Below the pieces are notes generated by a model. The model did no database searches. It saw nothing but the letters and a program-made list of their open reading frames with translations, and had not been told where the DNA came from. This document shows positions 18,974-28,717 of a DNA stretch of 64,000 nt, in pieces. Within the stretch, counting starts at the first letter, position 1. Each line of letters begins with the position of its first letter. The DNA is taken from NCBI GenBank assembly GCA_002354735.1, contig DEMD01000007.1:274161-338160 (forward strand), given 5' to 3'. The stretch comes from Gammaproteobacteria bacterium UBA2679 (GTDB lineage Bacteria; Pseudomonadota; Gammaproteobacteria; Pseudomonadales; Oleiphilaceae). A program made the translations under genes and the position numbers.

Positions 18974-21241
18974 TTATTCGATAGCTTCCGGCTCGGGCTG
19001 AGTTCCACCAGTCAAGGTGGCGAGGAAGGCTTCAGCGCTTAAGGGTTTGCAGGTCTGGAAGCCTTGCAGCCCAGTGATAGGCTTTTTATGCAGCAGCTGT
19101 ATCTGCTCCATGCTCTCCACACCTTCAGCGATCACGGAAAAACCGAACTGGTTGGCCAGTGCGATCACAGCATCAACTATAGCGGTTCCGCCGGCACCTC
19201 CATGCATAGCGTGCACGAAACTCTTGTCAATCTTCAGCTCGTCCAGCGGGAAATGTTGAAGGTAGCTCAGTGAAGAGTAGCCGGTACCGAAGTCGTCGAG
19301 CGAGACCTTGAAGCCCATAGCCCGCAGACTGCTTAACTGCTCAGCGGCGTCCTGCAGTGTATCCACCATCAGGCTCTCAGTGATCTCGAGTTTGATCTGC
19401 GCAGGCAGAATGCCATGAGTCTCGAGCGTTTTCTCCAGCTCTTCCTGCAGCCGATGATCGCGAAACTGGCGTGGGCAGATATTGAGCGCAATGGTAAAGC
19501 CTGCTGGCAGGACGTGGCGCTTCTTAAGCTGGGCCAGCACGTCGCATACCTGTGTCAGCATCAAGCCATGCAACTGATGAATGAGATCCGACTGCACTGC
19601 AAAGGGAATGAAGTCATCCGGCAGCACGAGACCACGCGTCGGGTGCTGCCAGCGAATGAGTGCCTCAGCCCCTATCTGTGAGCCGGCAAGGTCGAACTGG
19701 GGCTGGAAATATGCCTGGAACTGCCCCTCCGTGATCGCCAATCCGAGCTCTCGCTCAAGCTGCATGCGTTCATCAGCTGCTGTCTGTAACTCGGGCTCAA
19801 AGAATACCAGACATGAACCACCGAGTTTTTTGGCCTCATACATGGCTGTATCAGCCTGCTGGATGATCCGGTCAGCCGTGTTATGGGCATCATCAATAAG
19901 ACTGATCCCTATACTCACACCAACGTGATACAGGTTGCCTTCGAGCTCGAAGGTCTTGCTGAAGGCCCGAAGGATCTTGGATGCCAGACTTGCGACCTCA
20001 TCGGCGACTTCACCAGCTTGCCTATGCGACAGATCAGGCAGGATTATGAATTCATCACCACCCAGACGGGAGAGCGTATCCGCCTCTCTTAGTAGTGATT
20101 TCAGTCGCTTGACGACAGCACACAGCAGTTGGTCACCCACAGCATGGCCAAGCGCATCGTTGATTCGCTTGAACCCATCAAGATCTAGAAACAGGAGAGC
20201 GCTGTATTCATGATGACGTCCGGCTCGATCCAGAGCCGACTGCAATCGATCTTTCAGCAGGCGGCGATTTGGCAGCGCTGTCAGCGGGTCATAAAAGGCA
20301 AGCTGTTCAATCTGTTCATCCGCTCTCTTCCTCGCCGTTATGTCCCGCGCCAGCCATAACACGTGCGCGACCTCCGGCTTATCTTCCAGATAGCCATCCA
20401 GCCGAACCACCCTTGCCTCGAATACCATGTCCCCGCCCTGGACAGGTAGTGTGTACTCATGGAGCTGCACCCCCGTTGAGGACAACGCAGTCTTCACGAC
20501 CTTCATGAAATACTCGGCTTGTGCAGCTGACAACAGATGCTGCATTGTCTGCCCCTTCAGTTCAGCGGGTGACCTGAGCAGGAGGTGTGTATCGGCCCCA
20601 TAGATGTCAACGCATGCGCCACACTCATCAATGATGAGGGCAACGTCCGGCATGACTTCTATGAAAGCCTCAAGCTTGCCCTTGGCTTGTTCAAGGCGAT
20701 GGGTCAGCTGCGCTTCGCGCTGTCTGGCTCTATCAGTTTCTATGGCCAGGCTGGAAAGACGGGTAAAGCGATCGATCAATTGAAGGTGGAAAGGGTCAGG
20801 CTGTTTCGGTTCGAGATAATAGATGCCGAAGCTGCCGATAACCGTATCGTCCGAAGCCCGAATTGGCGTAGACCAGCAGGCATGGAGATCGTGCTCCATT
20901 GCAAGGTCACGGAAGTTCCGCCAGAGTGGATCCCGGCCAATATCACTGACAATGATTTGATCGCCGGTATAGGCGGCTGTGCCACAAGATCCCATGCCTT
21001 GGCCAATAGCCAGACCATCCACAGCGCTGCAGTAGCTCGCAGGCAAGGATGGCGCGGCGGCATGGGAAAGTGTGTCCCCCACCAAGATCATGATAGAGCT
21101 TCTGACGAGCGGGGAGTCGATGATCGCTTCAATTCGTCGACAGATGAGATCCAGGCAGCTGGAGAGGTCGTTGCCGAGCGCAATTTTTTCGATGACGGAC
21201 TGCTGCGCTTCGAGTAGGGCAGCATAACGGGTAGCATTCAC
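18974..21241 (-). CDS. GAF-PAS-GGDEF-EAL cyclic-di-GMP signalling protein
   Basis: About 755 residues, cytoplasmic with no membrane segment. An N-terminal GAF domain (to about residue 175, with QGMGSCGTAAYTGDQIIVSDI) is followed by a short coiled coil, a PAS domain (190-310), a diguanylate cyclase domain with intact GGDEF, and a phosphodiesterase domain. The latter carries EALIRWQHP and the catalytic loop LDDFGTGYSSLSYL. Both catalytic motifs are intact, so it could make or degrade cyclic-di-GMP. The GTG at 21241 has AGGA nine bases upstream; a TTG at 21250 would add three residues. It sits 208 bases from the hybrid kinase gene on the same strand. Confidence 0.92.
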   Translation of the reverse strand: MNATRYAALLEAQQSVIEKIALGNDLSSCLDLICRRIEAIIDSPLVRSSIMILVGDTLSHAAAPSLPASYCSAVDGLAIGQGMGSCGTAAYTGDQIIVSDIGRDPLWRNFRDLAMEHDLHACWSTPIRASDDTVIGSFGIYYLEPKQPDPFHLQLIDRFTRLSSLAIETDRARQREAQLTHRLEQAKGKLEAFIEVMPDVALIIDECGACVDIYGADTHLLLRSPAELKGQTMQHLLSAAQAEYFMKVVKTALSSTGVQLHEYTLPVQGGDMVFEARVVRLDGYLEDKPEVAHVLWLARDITARKRADEQIEQLAFYDPLTALPNRRLLKDRLQSALDRAGRHHEYSALLFLDLDGFKRINDALGHAVGDQLLCAVVKRLKSLLREADTLSRLGGDEFIILPDLSHRQAGEVADEVASLASKILRAFSKTFELEGNLYHVGVSIGISLIDDAHNTADRIIQQADTAMYEAKKLGGSCLVFFEPELQTAADERMQLERELGLAITEGQFQAYFQPQFDLAGSQIGAEALIRWQHPTRGLVLPDDFIPFAVQSDLIHQLHGLMLTQVCDVLAQLKKRHVLPAGFTIALNICPRQFRDHRLQEELEKTLETHGILPAQIKLEITESLMVDTLQDAAEQLSSLRAMGFKVSLDDFGTGYSSLSYLQHFPLDELKIDKSFVHAMHGGAGGTAIVDAVIALANQFGFSVIAEGVESMEQIQLLHKKPITGLQGFQTCKPLSAEAFLATLTGGTQPEPEAIE

Positions 21242-21449
21242 GACGAGCAATCCTGAAGTAGGGTTTCATCGAACTGCTGTATGAACTAACGACATCAGCG
21301 CCGGCATCGAATGTGATTAATTATCTTAAGCTAAAACAGTGGACTATGGAAAGTTTGACCTCTGGTGCACCCCCGAATGAGGCCACCTGCCATTTTCGAT
21401 TTCGCACCGGACCCGACATCACTGCGCCTGATGCCCGAGCCCGACCGTG

Positions 21450-24400
21450 TTAAGTCACTTCCAGAAGAGAACTGAGCTTCTGTAAATTGGCAGGCTTCGC
21501 CAGATGGTGATCGAAGCCCGCTGCAAAGGCGCGTTCCAGATCTTCAGGCATTGCATAACCACTCAGTGCGATGAGCACCGTATCAGAAAGGCTATCGTCC
21601 GACTTGACCCGCCGTGCCACTTCATAGCCATCCATTCCAGGCAGGCCGATATCGCAAAGAATAACATCTGGGCGAGCGGCCCGAGCACGCTCGAGACCTT
21701 GCTGTCCTTCGTGAACGATTTCGACATCGTGGCCACTCAGTTGTAGCAAATCACGCATCGTACATCCGGAATCAACGTTATCCTCGATGATGAGAATGCG
21801 ACGAGCTCGCGCCTCCTTTACAGCCTTGGGGTTCCGTGGTTTGCCTGAGGGCGCTTTCACCAGCTTCAACCTGATGACGAACTCGGCGCCTTCCCCGGGT
21901 CCCTTGCTGCTCGCGTCGATACTGCCCCCATGCAGATCGATGAAGCGTCTACTCAGGGCCAGCCCTAAACCGAGACCGCCGTTCGAGCGATCAAGCGTCG
22001 CAGGTCCCTGTGAAAATGGCTGGAATAGCCGATCAAGAAGATCTGGGCTCATACCTATACCAGAGTCTGAGACCGTGAGAACCGCCTCCTCACCTTCTTT
22101 CCGTAACGCTATCGTGGTAAGGCCACCAGCTGGAGTGAATTTGACGCAATTCTGGAGCAGGTTTCCGATCCCTTGCGACAGCCTGTTTTCATCCCCCATG
22201 ATCCAAAGTTCCGTATCAGCATGAGAGAATTCCAGCTGAATCTCCTTCTCCTCGAACAGGCTCTGATGATCTCTTACCGTGGACTCGGTCAGCTCGTTGA
22301 GCTCGAGCTTCTGCTTGTTGATCTGAATCTTGCCGCGTGCAATACGGGTCAGATCGAGTAGATCATCTATCAGACGCGCCATCTGACCCGCCTGACGCTT
22401 CAAAATAGCCAGAGCGTCTCTGGCAACGCTACTGTCAGACCCTGAATTTTCGATGATCTGAACAGCATTCTGGATCGGCGCCAGGGGGTTGCGGAGCTCA
22501 TGAGACAGCACTGCGAGAAACTCGTTCTTCCGCTCGTCCACATTTTGCAGTTGCAGTTCACGCTCGCGAACGGCTTCCTCTGCCAGCAGTCTCTCAATGG
22601 CATCGCGTGTCCTTTCGGCAACCTCCTTTACCAGGCCGCACTCGGCATTGCTCCAACTTCTTGCAGAGGAACTCAATACAGTTAGAGCGGCTGGAATATT
22701 GCCGTCAACATGAACAAAGGCTGTCAATAGCGACTGCACACCGGCGTCGCGAAACGATGTCAGTTCGTCTGCACTCAGTGTTTTGGTCGACGACAGATCA
22801 TCGACACTGATGATCCTGCCTACTTCAAAACATTCGGGCAGGCCCTCATCCCTGCCCCAGGGGCGGAAATCATCGGCAATTGCGCGTCCTTCAGTACTGC
22901 ACTCATACTTTTGAACTGATTTGCTCGGCAGCACACTTTCAAAGAGCACTCTATCAACCTGAAGATACTCTCTCAGCAGACGACAGCTCGTGACCTCGAT
23001 TTCGCCGGACACGCGAAGCGCATCTGCCAGCTCTACCCGAAATGCGTCACGCAGCCCAGCCTCACGCAGCGCATCTTCAACCCGCTTGTGGTCGTCGATA
23101 TCGGCGAGCAGCACCGCCACATGGGCAGCGTCGCTGCTGCTCGGGAGTCCGAACGCATGCACTTCGATGGCACGACCGAACAGGTCTCGCGGGCATTGAT
23201 ATCGGTTAGGCGCCTCATTGCGCTCGAGACGCTCGAAAACATTTTGCCAGAACGACAACAACTTGGGTGTCGCATCGCTGATACGTCGGCCAACCAGGAC
23301 TGTAGAACTGGTAAGCCGGTGAAAGGATGAATTGGCCGCAACGATGGTCATGGCGGACTCATCATCGTCAGTTTTTTCAACCACACAGAACGCCTCGTCC
23401 ATCGACTCGAACAGCGTCCTGTAGCGTTCCTCGCTCTTGCGCAAGGCCAGCTCAGCCTGCTTGTGCGCGCTGATATCGAAAAAGGTCAGCACTACGCCCT
23501 CGATATGGTCATCAGCCGTGCGATAGGGCCGCATGCGTGCAAGAAACCAGTTGTTCTGATTATCCCGCACTTCCCGTTCGGTCGGAATGAGATCCCTCAA
23601 TACACCCTCGGCATCCTGTATCAGGCGGTCGTAATTCAGCCGATGAGTGAGATCGGACAGGGGACGCCCTTTGTCGACAGTCCTCAGGTTGAACAGTTCC
23701 CCTATCTGCGGTGTAAAGCGCAGGATGCGAAGCTTCCGGTCAAGAAACAGTGTAGCGATGTGGGTGGCCGCCATCAGGTGCTGCAGGTCATCAGACAGCT
23801 GGCTCAGTTCAGCCACCCGATGTCGGTTCTCCTGATTGGCCGTCTGCAGCTCTTCATTGATCGACTGCAACTCTTCCTTGGATGTTTCCAGCTCTTCGAG
23901 CGTCGATCTCAGCTCCTCATTGGCCGACTGCAACTCCTCGTTAGAGGCTCGCATTTCCTCCTGGCCAGTCTCGTATTCATCAATTGCCGCCTGCAGGCGT
24001 CGCTTAGTCAGCTCCAGCTCGAGTTCGAGCTCACGGCTTACTGCGGCTGACTCACCAAGCTGTGAAACTGCATTGTCCCTCTGTGGTGCCGGATCACGTT
24101 CATCAAACACGATGAGCACGTAGTCGTCGTCCTCTTCGCCACTGCCACGCCGTGCATACACGGTGACTTCTCTAAGCTCGCCATCAAGTTTCAGCGGCAC
24201 CGGGCGGGATACACAAGGCTCTTCTCCTCCCAACGCACCCTGCAGAGTAGCGTTCAGCTCAACCTGCAGCTCTTCTCGAACCAGTTTGAAAATGTTCGTC
24301 GTGGGCACACCGCCCGGATGCACCATATAGCGTCCCGCGCGGCGCGAAAGGTGAACCATTCGGTTGTCGGAGTTGACCAGCACACTTGGCGGTGCGTATC

Positions 24401-26048
24401 GCTCTACCATGCGATGGTGTAAGGCACCGTAAGATGGCACATTGGCAGGTCCCTTGTTCGGCTGGTCGTCCTCCTTGCTCCGTGCTCTCGTGAACGGGAA
24501 AACTGGTAGGCGTGGCTCTGAGACCGGCACGTTGCGCCTCGCATACAGACCATACGTCTTGTTTTCCGGCACAAACAAGTGGGACTGAGTGACGGTCTCA
24601 GCCGTGCCCAGCAACAGGTATCCTGAGGCTTTCAAGGAATAGTGAAACAGCTCAATAATATCGGGCTGAAGCGTGCGCTGGAGATATATCAATACATTGC
24701 GACAGACAATCAGATTCATGCGTGAAAACGGTGGATCTGACAGAAAGTTATGCGGCGAAAAAACCACGAGATCGCGAACTTCCTTTTTTACGCGATAAGC
24801 ACCGTTTTCCTTTTTGAAGAATCGATCCAGACGCTCTGGGCTCACATCAGTCTCTATGTCGCCAGGATATAAGCCCTCACGGGCTCGCTTCAGCGACAGA
24901 TCGTGCATATCGGATGCGAAAATCTGAATGGTCATGTCCGACTGTGTTTTCTCGGCATGCTCCAGCATCAGAATGGCCAAGGTGTAGGCTTCTTCGCCGG
25001 TAGAACAGCCTATCGACCATACCCGGATCGACTCATCTTCGATTGCATCGGCGAACAGCCGCGGAATGATTTTCTGCGCCAGCTCATCAAAGACCTCAGG
25101 ATCCCGGAAAAAGCTGGTTACTGTGATTGAAAAATCGTTCACCAACTCAACCACTTCTTCCGGAGTGGTCTGAAGGAGTTCGAGGTAATCGCTCAGCTCT
25201 TCAATATGAGCCAGCTGCATTCGTCGCCGGATGCGACGCATGATGGTCGACTGCTTATAACGAGAAAAGTCGCGCCCCTCCCGTGCTCGTACTACAGACA
25301 AAATGGTCTTCAGAAGCGGCCTGGCTGAATCAGGCTCGTCCTCTACGGCGGGAAGCTTCGGACGCGTCTTGAGGAAACGGAGAACGTACTCGAGCATTTC
25401 GTCGAGAGGCAGCACCATATCGATAATGCCAGAGTTGATGGCGCTGCGGGGCATGCCGTCAAATTCGGCCTCCACGGGGTCCTGAACAATGGTAAGTCCG
25501 CCCTTCTGCTTGACCTCCTGGATCCCGAGCGTGCCGTCAGATCCGGTACCGGTAAGTATGATTGCCGCAGAGTTACCGTCGTGGGATTTCGCGAGCGTTC
25601 GGAAGAAGTGATCGACCGGTGCCCGAGCGCGCCGCTCTGACTCGAGCTTCGTTAATCTCAGGTGACTGTCGATCGAACTAAGATTCTGGCCTGGGGGTAT
25701 TACATATACATTATTCGGGTCCACCTTGACCTCACCCTGCACCTGCTGCACCGGGATCTCGGCGCGAACCTGCAGGAGTGCGGACAGGTGACTCTCATAA
25801 TCCGGTGAGAGATGAACTACGATTACGAAGGCAACCCCGCTGTCGGCCGGTATTGTGGCCAGCAGGATTTTCAACGCCGCAAGACCGCCGGCAGACGCGC
25901 CGATGGCGACGATTGGCGGACCTGAAGCGGCGCCTTCCGCCGCATCTGGCGCAGAATACTCGATCGTTTCGTAGTCTGAAGAGCCCAGCGTTTCATTCTG
26001 GCGGTGGCTAACGGAGCTGCTATCGTTGTCCCGGAAATTATTTGTCAT
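21450..26048 (-). CDS. CheB-CheR-PAS-histidine kinase-receiver hybrid
   Basis: A 1532-residue multidomain signalling protein. In order: CheB methylesterase (about 45-230, Ser in GASAGG, His in VVHLSPDYESHL, Asp in GTGSDGTLG), CheR methyltransferase (about 250-520, WSIGCSTGEEAY), a glutamate-rich coiled coil made of repeated NEELQS-type heptads (about 695-790), PAS domains, and a GAF-like region (about 1050-1190). A HisKA domain with phospho-acceptor LSHELRNPLAP, an HATPase domain (GLGLGLALSRRF) and a C-terminal receiver (IIEDNVDSG, DIGLPGMDGYE) complete it. Known family members regulate stress, motility or biofilm rather than classical chemotaxis. No chemoreceptor or response regulator is adjacent. 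ATG 26048 follows an in-frame TTG. Confidence 0.93.
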   Translation of the reverse strand: MTNNFRDNDSSSVSHRQNETLGSSDYETIEYSAPDAAEGAASGPPIVAIGASAGGLAALKILLATIPADSGVAFVIVVHLSPDYESHLSALLQVRAEIPVQQVQGEVKVDPNNVYVIPPGQNLSSIDSHLRLTKLESERRARAPVDHFFRTLAKSHDGNSAAIILTGTGSDGTLGIQEVKQKGGLTIVQDPVEAEFDGMPRSAINSGIIDMVLPLDEMLEYVLRFLKTRPKLPAVEDEPDSARPLLKTILSVVRAREGRDFSRYKQSTIMRRIRRRMQLAHIEELSDYLELLQTTPEEVVELVNDFSITVTSFFRDPEVFDELAQKIIPRLFADAIEDESIRVWSIGCSTGEEAYTLAILMLEHAEKTQSDMTIQIFASDMHDLSLKRAREGLYPGDIETDVSPERLDRFFKKENGAYRVKKEVRDLVVFSPHNFLSDPPFSRMNLIVCRNVLIYLQRTLQPDIIELFHYSLKASGYLLLGTAETVTQSHLFVPENKTYGLYARRNVPVSEPRLPVFPFTRARSKEDDQPNKGPANVPSYGALHHRMVERYAPPSVLVNSDNRMVHLSRRAGRYMVHPGGVPTTNIFKLVREELQVELNATLQGALGGEEPCVSRPVPLKLDGELREVTVYARRGSGEEDDDYVLIVFDERDPAPQRDNAVSQLGESAAVSRELELELELTKRRLQAAIDEYETGQEEMRASNEELQSANEELRSTLEELETSKEELQSINEELQTANQENRHRVAELSQLSDDLQHLMAATHIATLFLDRKLRILRFTPQIGELFNLRTVDKGRPLSDLTHRLNYDRLIQDAEGVLRDLIPTEREVRDNQNNWFLARMRPYRTADDHIEGVVLTFFDISAHKQAELALRKSEERYRTLFESMDEAFCVVEKTDDDESAMTIVAANSSFHRLTSSTVLVGRRISDATPKLLSFWQNVFERLERNEAPNRYQCPRDLFGRAIEVHAFGLPSSSDAAHVAVLLADIDDHKRVEDALREAGLRDAFRVELADALRVSGEIEVTSCRLLREYLQVDRVLFESVLPSKSVQKYECSTEGRAIADDFRPWGRDEGLPECFEVGRIISVDDLSSTKTLSADELTSFRDAGVQSLLTAFVHVDGNIPAALTVLSSSARSWSNAECGLVKEVAERTRDAIERLLAEEAVRERELQLQNVDERKNEFLAVLSHELRNPLAPIQNAVQIIENSGSDSSVARDALAILKRQAGQMARLIDDLLDLTRIARGKIQINKQKLELNELTESTVRDHQSLFEEKEIQLEFSHADTELWIMGDENRLSQGIGNLLQNCVKFTPAGGLTTIALRKEGEEAVLTVSDSGIGMSPDLLDRLFQPFSQGPATLDRSNGGLGLGLALSRRFIDLHGGSIDASSKGPGEGAEFVIRLKLVKAPSGKPRNPKAVKEARARRILIIEDNVDSGCTMRDLLQLSGHDVEIVHEGQQGLERARAARPDVILCDIGLPGMDGYEVARRVKSDDSLSDTVLIALSGYAMPEDLERAFAAGFDHHLAKPANLQKLSSLLEVT

Positions 26049-26160
26049 CAAGAATCACAGAAATGGCGCTGAAAAATATCAGCATAAAGGCGCTATCCAG
26101 CTTTAACAATCGCTTGTTTGCGGAATGACCGAAGTGACATCTGGATACACACACCACTGA

Positions 26161-26208
26161 AACGAGAAAAGACATTCACTGAAGCTTGTCCTTTCTTCGG
26201 TGAATGTC
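26161..26208 (-). terminator. Rho-independent terminator of the small membrane protein gene
   Basis: On the minus strand a 14-base stem, GACATTCACCGAAG paired with CTTCAGTGAATGTC (one G-T pair), surrounds a ten-base loop and is followed by TTTTCTCGTTT. It lies between the small membrane protein gene and the hybrid kinase gene, which therefore has its own promoter. A second weaker inverted repeat, CACTCCC and GGGAGTG, is at 26232-26252. Confidence 0.8.
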
Positions 26209-26275
26209 TCTATTCCGGAAGATCACCATAACACTCCCGTGTATTGGGAGTGCATTTAGCCACCTAACGCGTTAT

Positions 26276-26740
26276 CTAGATGTCAGCCTCTGTTCTGGTC
26301 GGGTTATATGAGCCAGAACTGCGCTCGGCCGAAGGACGATAAGTCGTTGGCGTAAGCTTGCTGGCAGTTCCCGCAGCGCCCGTCTCATTGCGTGGGTCAG
26401 CCGAAGAACTGGTGCCCGCGTACTGACGAGGCGTTCGCTGAGTTGTCGTGTTGCCTCTCAAATTACTACTGCGTAGGGTGCCATATCGGCTACCGTTGCT
26501 GCGACTGCTGCTGTCACGATGCATGACCGCCCAGACCAGCATGGCTGCTGCCGCACCGGCGACTGCTCCACCAATTACAAGCGCTGTGGGCGGCGCCTGG
26601 ACGAACTCCCGGGTACGGCCGACCAATTCACGTCCTCTCTCCCTGAGCTCAGGGACCCGCTCTTCATATTCGTCCGCCAACTGATGAGTCACATCGCTGA
26701 TTTTTTCTCTGACGTCGTTCATTGTTTCTTTGTAAGTCAT
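26276..26740 (-). CDS. Small membrane-anchored protein of unknown function
   Basis: A 154-residue protein. Residues 1-50 form a charged amphipathic helix (DVREKISDVTHQLADEYEERV). A single hydrophobic helix spans about residues 52-72 (TALVIGGAVAGAAAAMLVWAV), and the rest is a low-complexity tail rich in Ser, Thr, Arg and Asn. The layout recalls ribosome- or stress-associated membrane tethers such as the ElaB/YqjD group, but the helix is central here and no sequence match was recognised. AAGGAAAAG precedes the ATG. It has its own strong terminator, so it is a single-gene unit. Confidence 0.72.
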   Translation of the reverse strand: MTYKETMNDVREKISDVTHQLADEYEERVPELRERGRELVGRTREFVQAPPTALVIGGAVAGAAAAMLVWAVMHRDSSSRSNGSRYGTLRSSNLRGNTTTQRTPRQYAGTSSSADPRNETGAAGTASKLTPTTYRPSAERSSGSYNPTRTEADI

Positions 26741-27027
26741 CGTCGTCTTTTCCTTTTTCTGCGTATCGGTCTGTATTGATTCGCATAATTCGGGCCAACC
26801 TGCCGTGACTTCTGCGTAACAAATTCGTGAGGCGGCGACTCTGCGGGCTCGTAGCCCACAGGGCGATTCGGTGTTTACGCTGCTGCCCTGCAGCGCCCGC
26901 CTTGACTATGGGTATTTTTTGTAAATCGGCCAATTGCCGGGCCTGACTTTGTAATAGTTATCACGTTCCATCCTGCTGCCGCGGCTGGCCCTGACGGCTT
27001 GAGACTCTGAAACTGGAGAGAATTTTC

Positions 27028-28146
27028 ATGAAGAAAAGCCACCTGCTGACTCGCTGGCTACCTGCGCTCATCATCCTGCTGGTCATCGTTCGACTGGCAA
27101 TGCCCTATGCCATTCTCCGCTATGTCAATAAAACACTTGACGGTATAGACGGCTTCAGCGGCCATATCGATGATCTTGATCTGTCCCTATACCGTGGCGC
27201 CTTCCTGATTCAGGGTGTCGATATCGTCAAGACCGATAGCGAGGTGCCGACGCCACTGTTCAGTGCGGATGAGGTTGACGTCTCAATTCTATGGGGCGCC
27301 CTGTTCCGCGGCTCCCTGGTGAGTGAAGTGTACTTTCTCAACCCGGAGATCAACATTGTCGACGGCGGCGACAATGCGGAAGGACAGACTGGCGAAGACC
27401 AGTCCTGGACGGAGGTTCTCGAGTCCATCGTGCCGTTCAACATAGAACAGCTCGAGGTCGCGAATGGTGAAGTGCACTTCAGGAACTTCAACAGCGAGCC
27501 TCCCGTCGATGTCTACCTCAATGAGTTGAACATGACTGCGACCAATCTGACCAATTCGGAAGATCTCTCTTCGAGCCTGGTGGCAAATCTCGAAGCCAAG
27601 GCGCTCTTCATGGCTGATGCGCCCGTTGAACTCAAGCTCAAGATGAACCCTTACGCCAAACAGCCATTGTTCGACCTGAACCTGAAAATGGACGAACTCT
27701 CCGTTATCAAACTGGACGACCTCATCAAGGCCTACGCGCCTTTCGACCTGGAGGGTGGACGCTTCAGCCTGACCAGCGAGCTGGCGGCGGAAGATGGCGA
27801 AATTGCTGGTTACATCACCCCGGCACTGACCCAAGCTGAAGTGTTCAAGTGGCGGGAGGATATCAAACGCGACGACGACGGGCTGCTGACTGTTATCGGC
27901 GAATCCATCACCGGCTTATTTTCAGCTATCTTTGAAGAGGGCAGCAAAGATCGTATTGCCACCCGTGTGCCTATCGAAGGCCGAATTGATCAACCCGATG
28001 TCGGCGTTGTCACCGCAGTTATTGGCATCATAAGAAATGCCTTTATTGAAACCTACGAGTCCTCGCTCGAAGGTAGCATTTCACTGGATGATGTCGGCGA
28101 CGACGAAGGCGAAGAATCGAAAGAATCGAAAGCACTGGAAGAATGA
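27028..28146 (+). CDS. DUF748 / AsmA-like envelope protein
   Basis: A 372-residue protein with one N-terminal membrane helix (residues 8-28, WLPALIILLVIVRLAMPYAI) and a periplasmic beta-rich body. The segment VDIVKTDSEVPTPLFSADEVDVSILWGALFRGSLVSE-like pattern, split over residues 68-101, is typical of DUF748/AsmA-like repeats found in bridge-type lipid transport proteins. The C-terminus is a short acidic tail. GGAGAG precedes the ATG. It is followed by a PilZ gene 42 bases downstream. Role in lipid or envelope homeostasis is inferred from the family. Confidence 0.78.
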   Translation: MKKSHLLTRWLPALIILLVIVRLAMPYAILRYVNKTLDGIDGFSGHIDDLDLSLYRGAFLIQGVDIVKTDSEVPTPLFSADEVDVSILWGALFRGSLVSEVYFLNPEINIVDGGDNAEGQTGEDQSWTEVLESIVPFNIEQLEVANGEVHFRNFNSEPPVDVYLNELNMTATNLTNSEDLSSSLVANLEAKALFMADAPVELKLKMNPYAKQPLFDLNLKMDELSVIKLDDLIKAYAPFDLEGGRFSLTSELAAEDGEIAGYITPALTQAEVFKWREDIKRDDDGLLTVIGESITGLFSAIFEEGSKDRIATRVPIEGRIDQPDVGVVTAVIGIIRNAFIETYESSLEGSISLDDVGDDEGEESKESKALEE

Positions 28147-28188
28147 CGGGCCACAAAGGCTGTACAAAAATTTATAAGAGACCGTTTT

Positions 28189-28611
28189 ATGTCGACCACA
28201 ACATCAAGGCAGAACCTGCGCCACCACCTGCGTGTCCCTGCCGCCTGCCCAGCCGTGCTTAGGCTCGAAACACCTGCGAAAGTCCAGATCAGAAATATTT
28301 CCCGGGCCGGAGTCATGGTGTCCTGCGAACGCGAGCTGGCAGACCTGTTATCGGCCGACCAGAAAACGACGATCCGCCATGAACCGACCACGCTGGAAAT
28401 CGAATTCGATCTTCGGGAACTGGCGCGTGGCAGCACGTTTGTACCCCCAGACAGTGCCGAAGCGGCATTCCGTATTGCAGCTGTAGTGGCGCATACGTGC
28501 CGACAGTCGCGCGACGAATACCACGTTGGTCTCAGCTACCTGCGCCTGACCACGGAGCAACAGGACCTCCTCGACGAGTTCATAGAGGCAAAGAAGGGGC
28601 GCAGACCATAA
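28189..28611 (+). CDS. PilZ domain protein
   Basis: A 140-residue single-domain PilZ protein, a probable cyclic-di-GMP effector. The two binding motifs are present: RHHLR (RxxxR, residues 11-15) and NISRAG (D/NxSxxG, near residue 36). The C-terminal helix [12 protein letters not shown] ends the fold. It lies 42 bases after the DUF748 gene and about 7 kb from the GGDEF-EAL protein. Its output partner cannot be read from the context. Confidence 0.86.
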   Translation: MSTTTSRQNLRHHLRVPAACPAVLRLETPAKVQIRNISRAGVMVSCERELADLLSADQKTTIRHEPTTLEIEFDLRELARGSTFVPPDSAEAAFRIAAVVAHTCRQSRDEYHVGLSYLRLTTEQQDLLDEFIEAKKGRRP

Positions 28612-28717
28612 GACTATAACAAAGCGGTATAGAATAGAGCTTTCTTATAATTTCCTGATTTCCTATAGTACGCGCATTCCAAACTGGCGAAATTCTTTCC
28701 GGGGAGACGCGCACTAC

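Noticed and set aside
23800..24010. Apparent tandem DNA repeat
   Set aside because: The repetition comes from conserved NEELQS-type heptads of the coiled coil of CheB-CheR hybrid kinases, not from a separate repeat element.
23463..24050. Open frame on the plus strand opposite the coiled-coil part of the hybrid kinase
   Set aside because: Artefact of the repetitive glutamate-rich heptad coding sequence.
26664..26933. 89-codon minus-strand open frame in the gap before the DUF748 gene
   Set aside because: It overlaps the start of the small membrane protein gene in another frame and has no ribosome site or recognisable features; the gap otherwise shows no gene.
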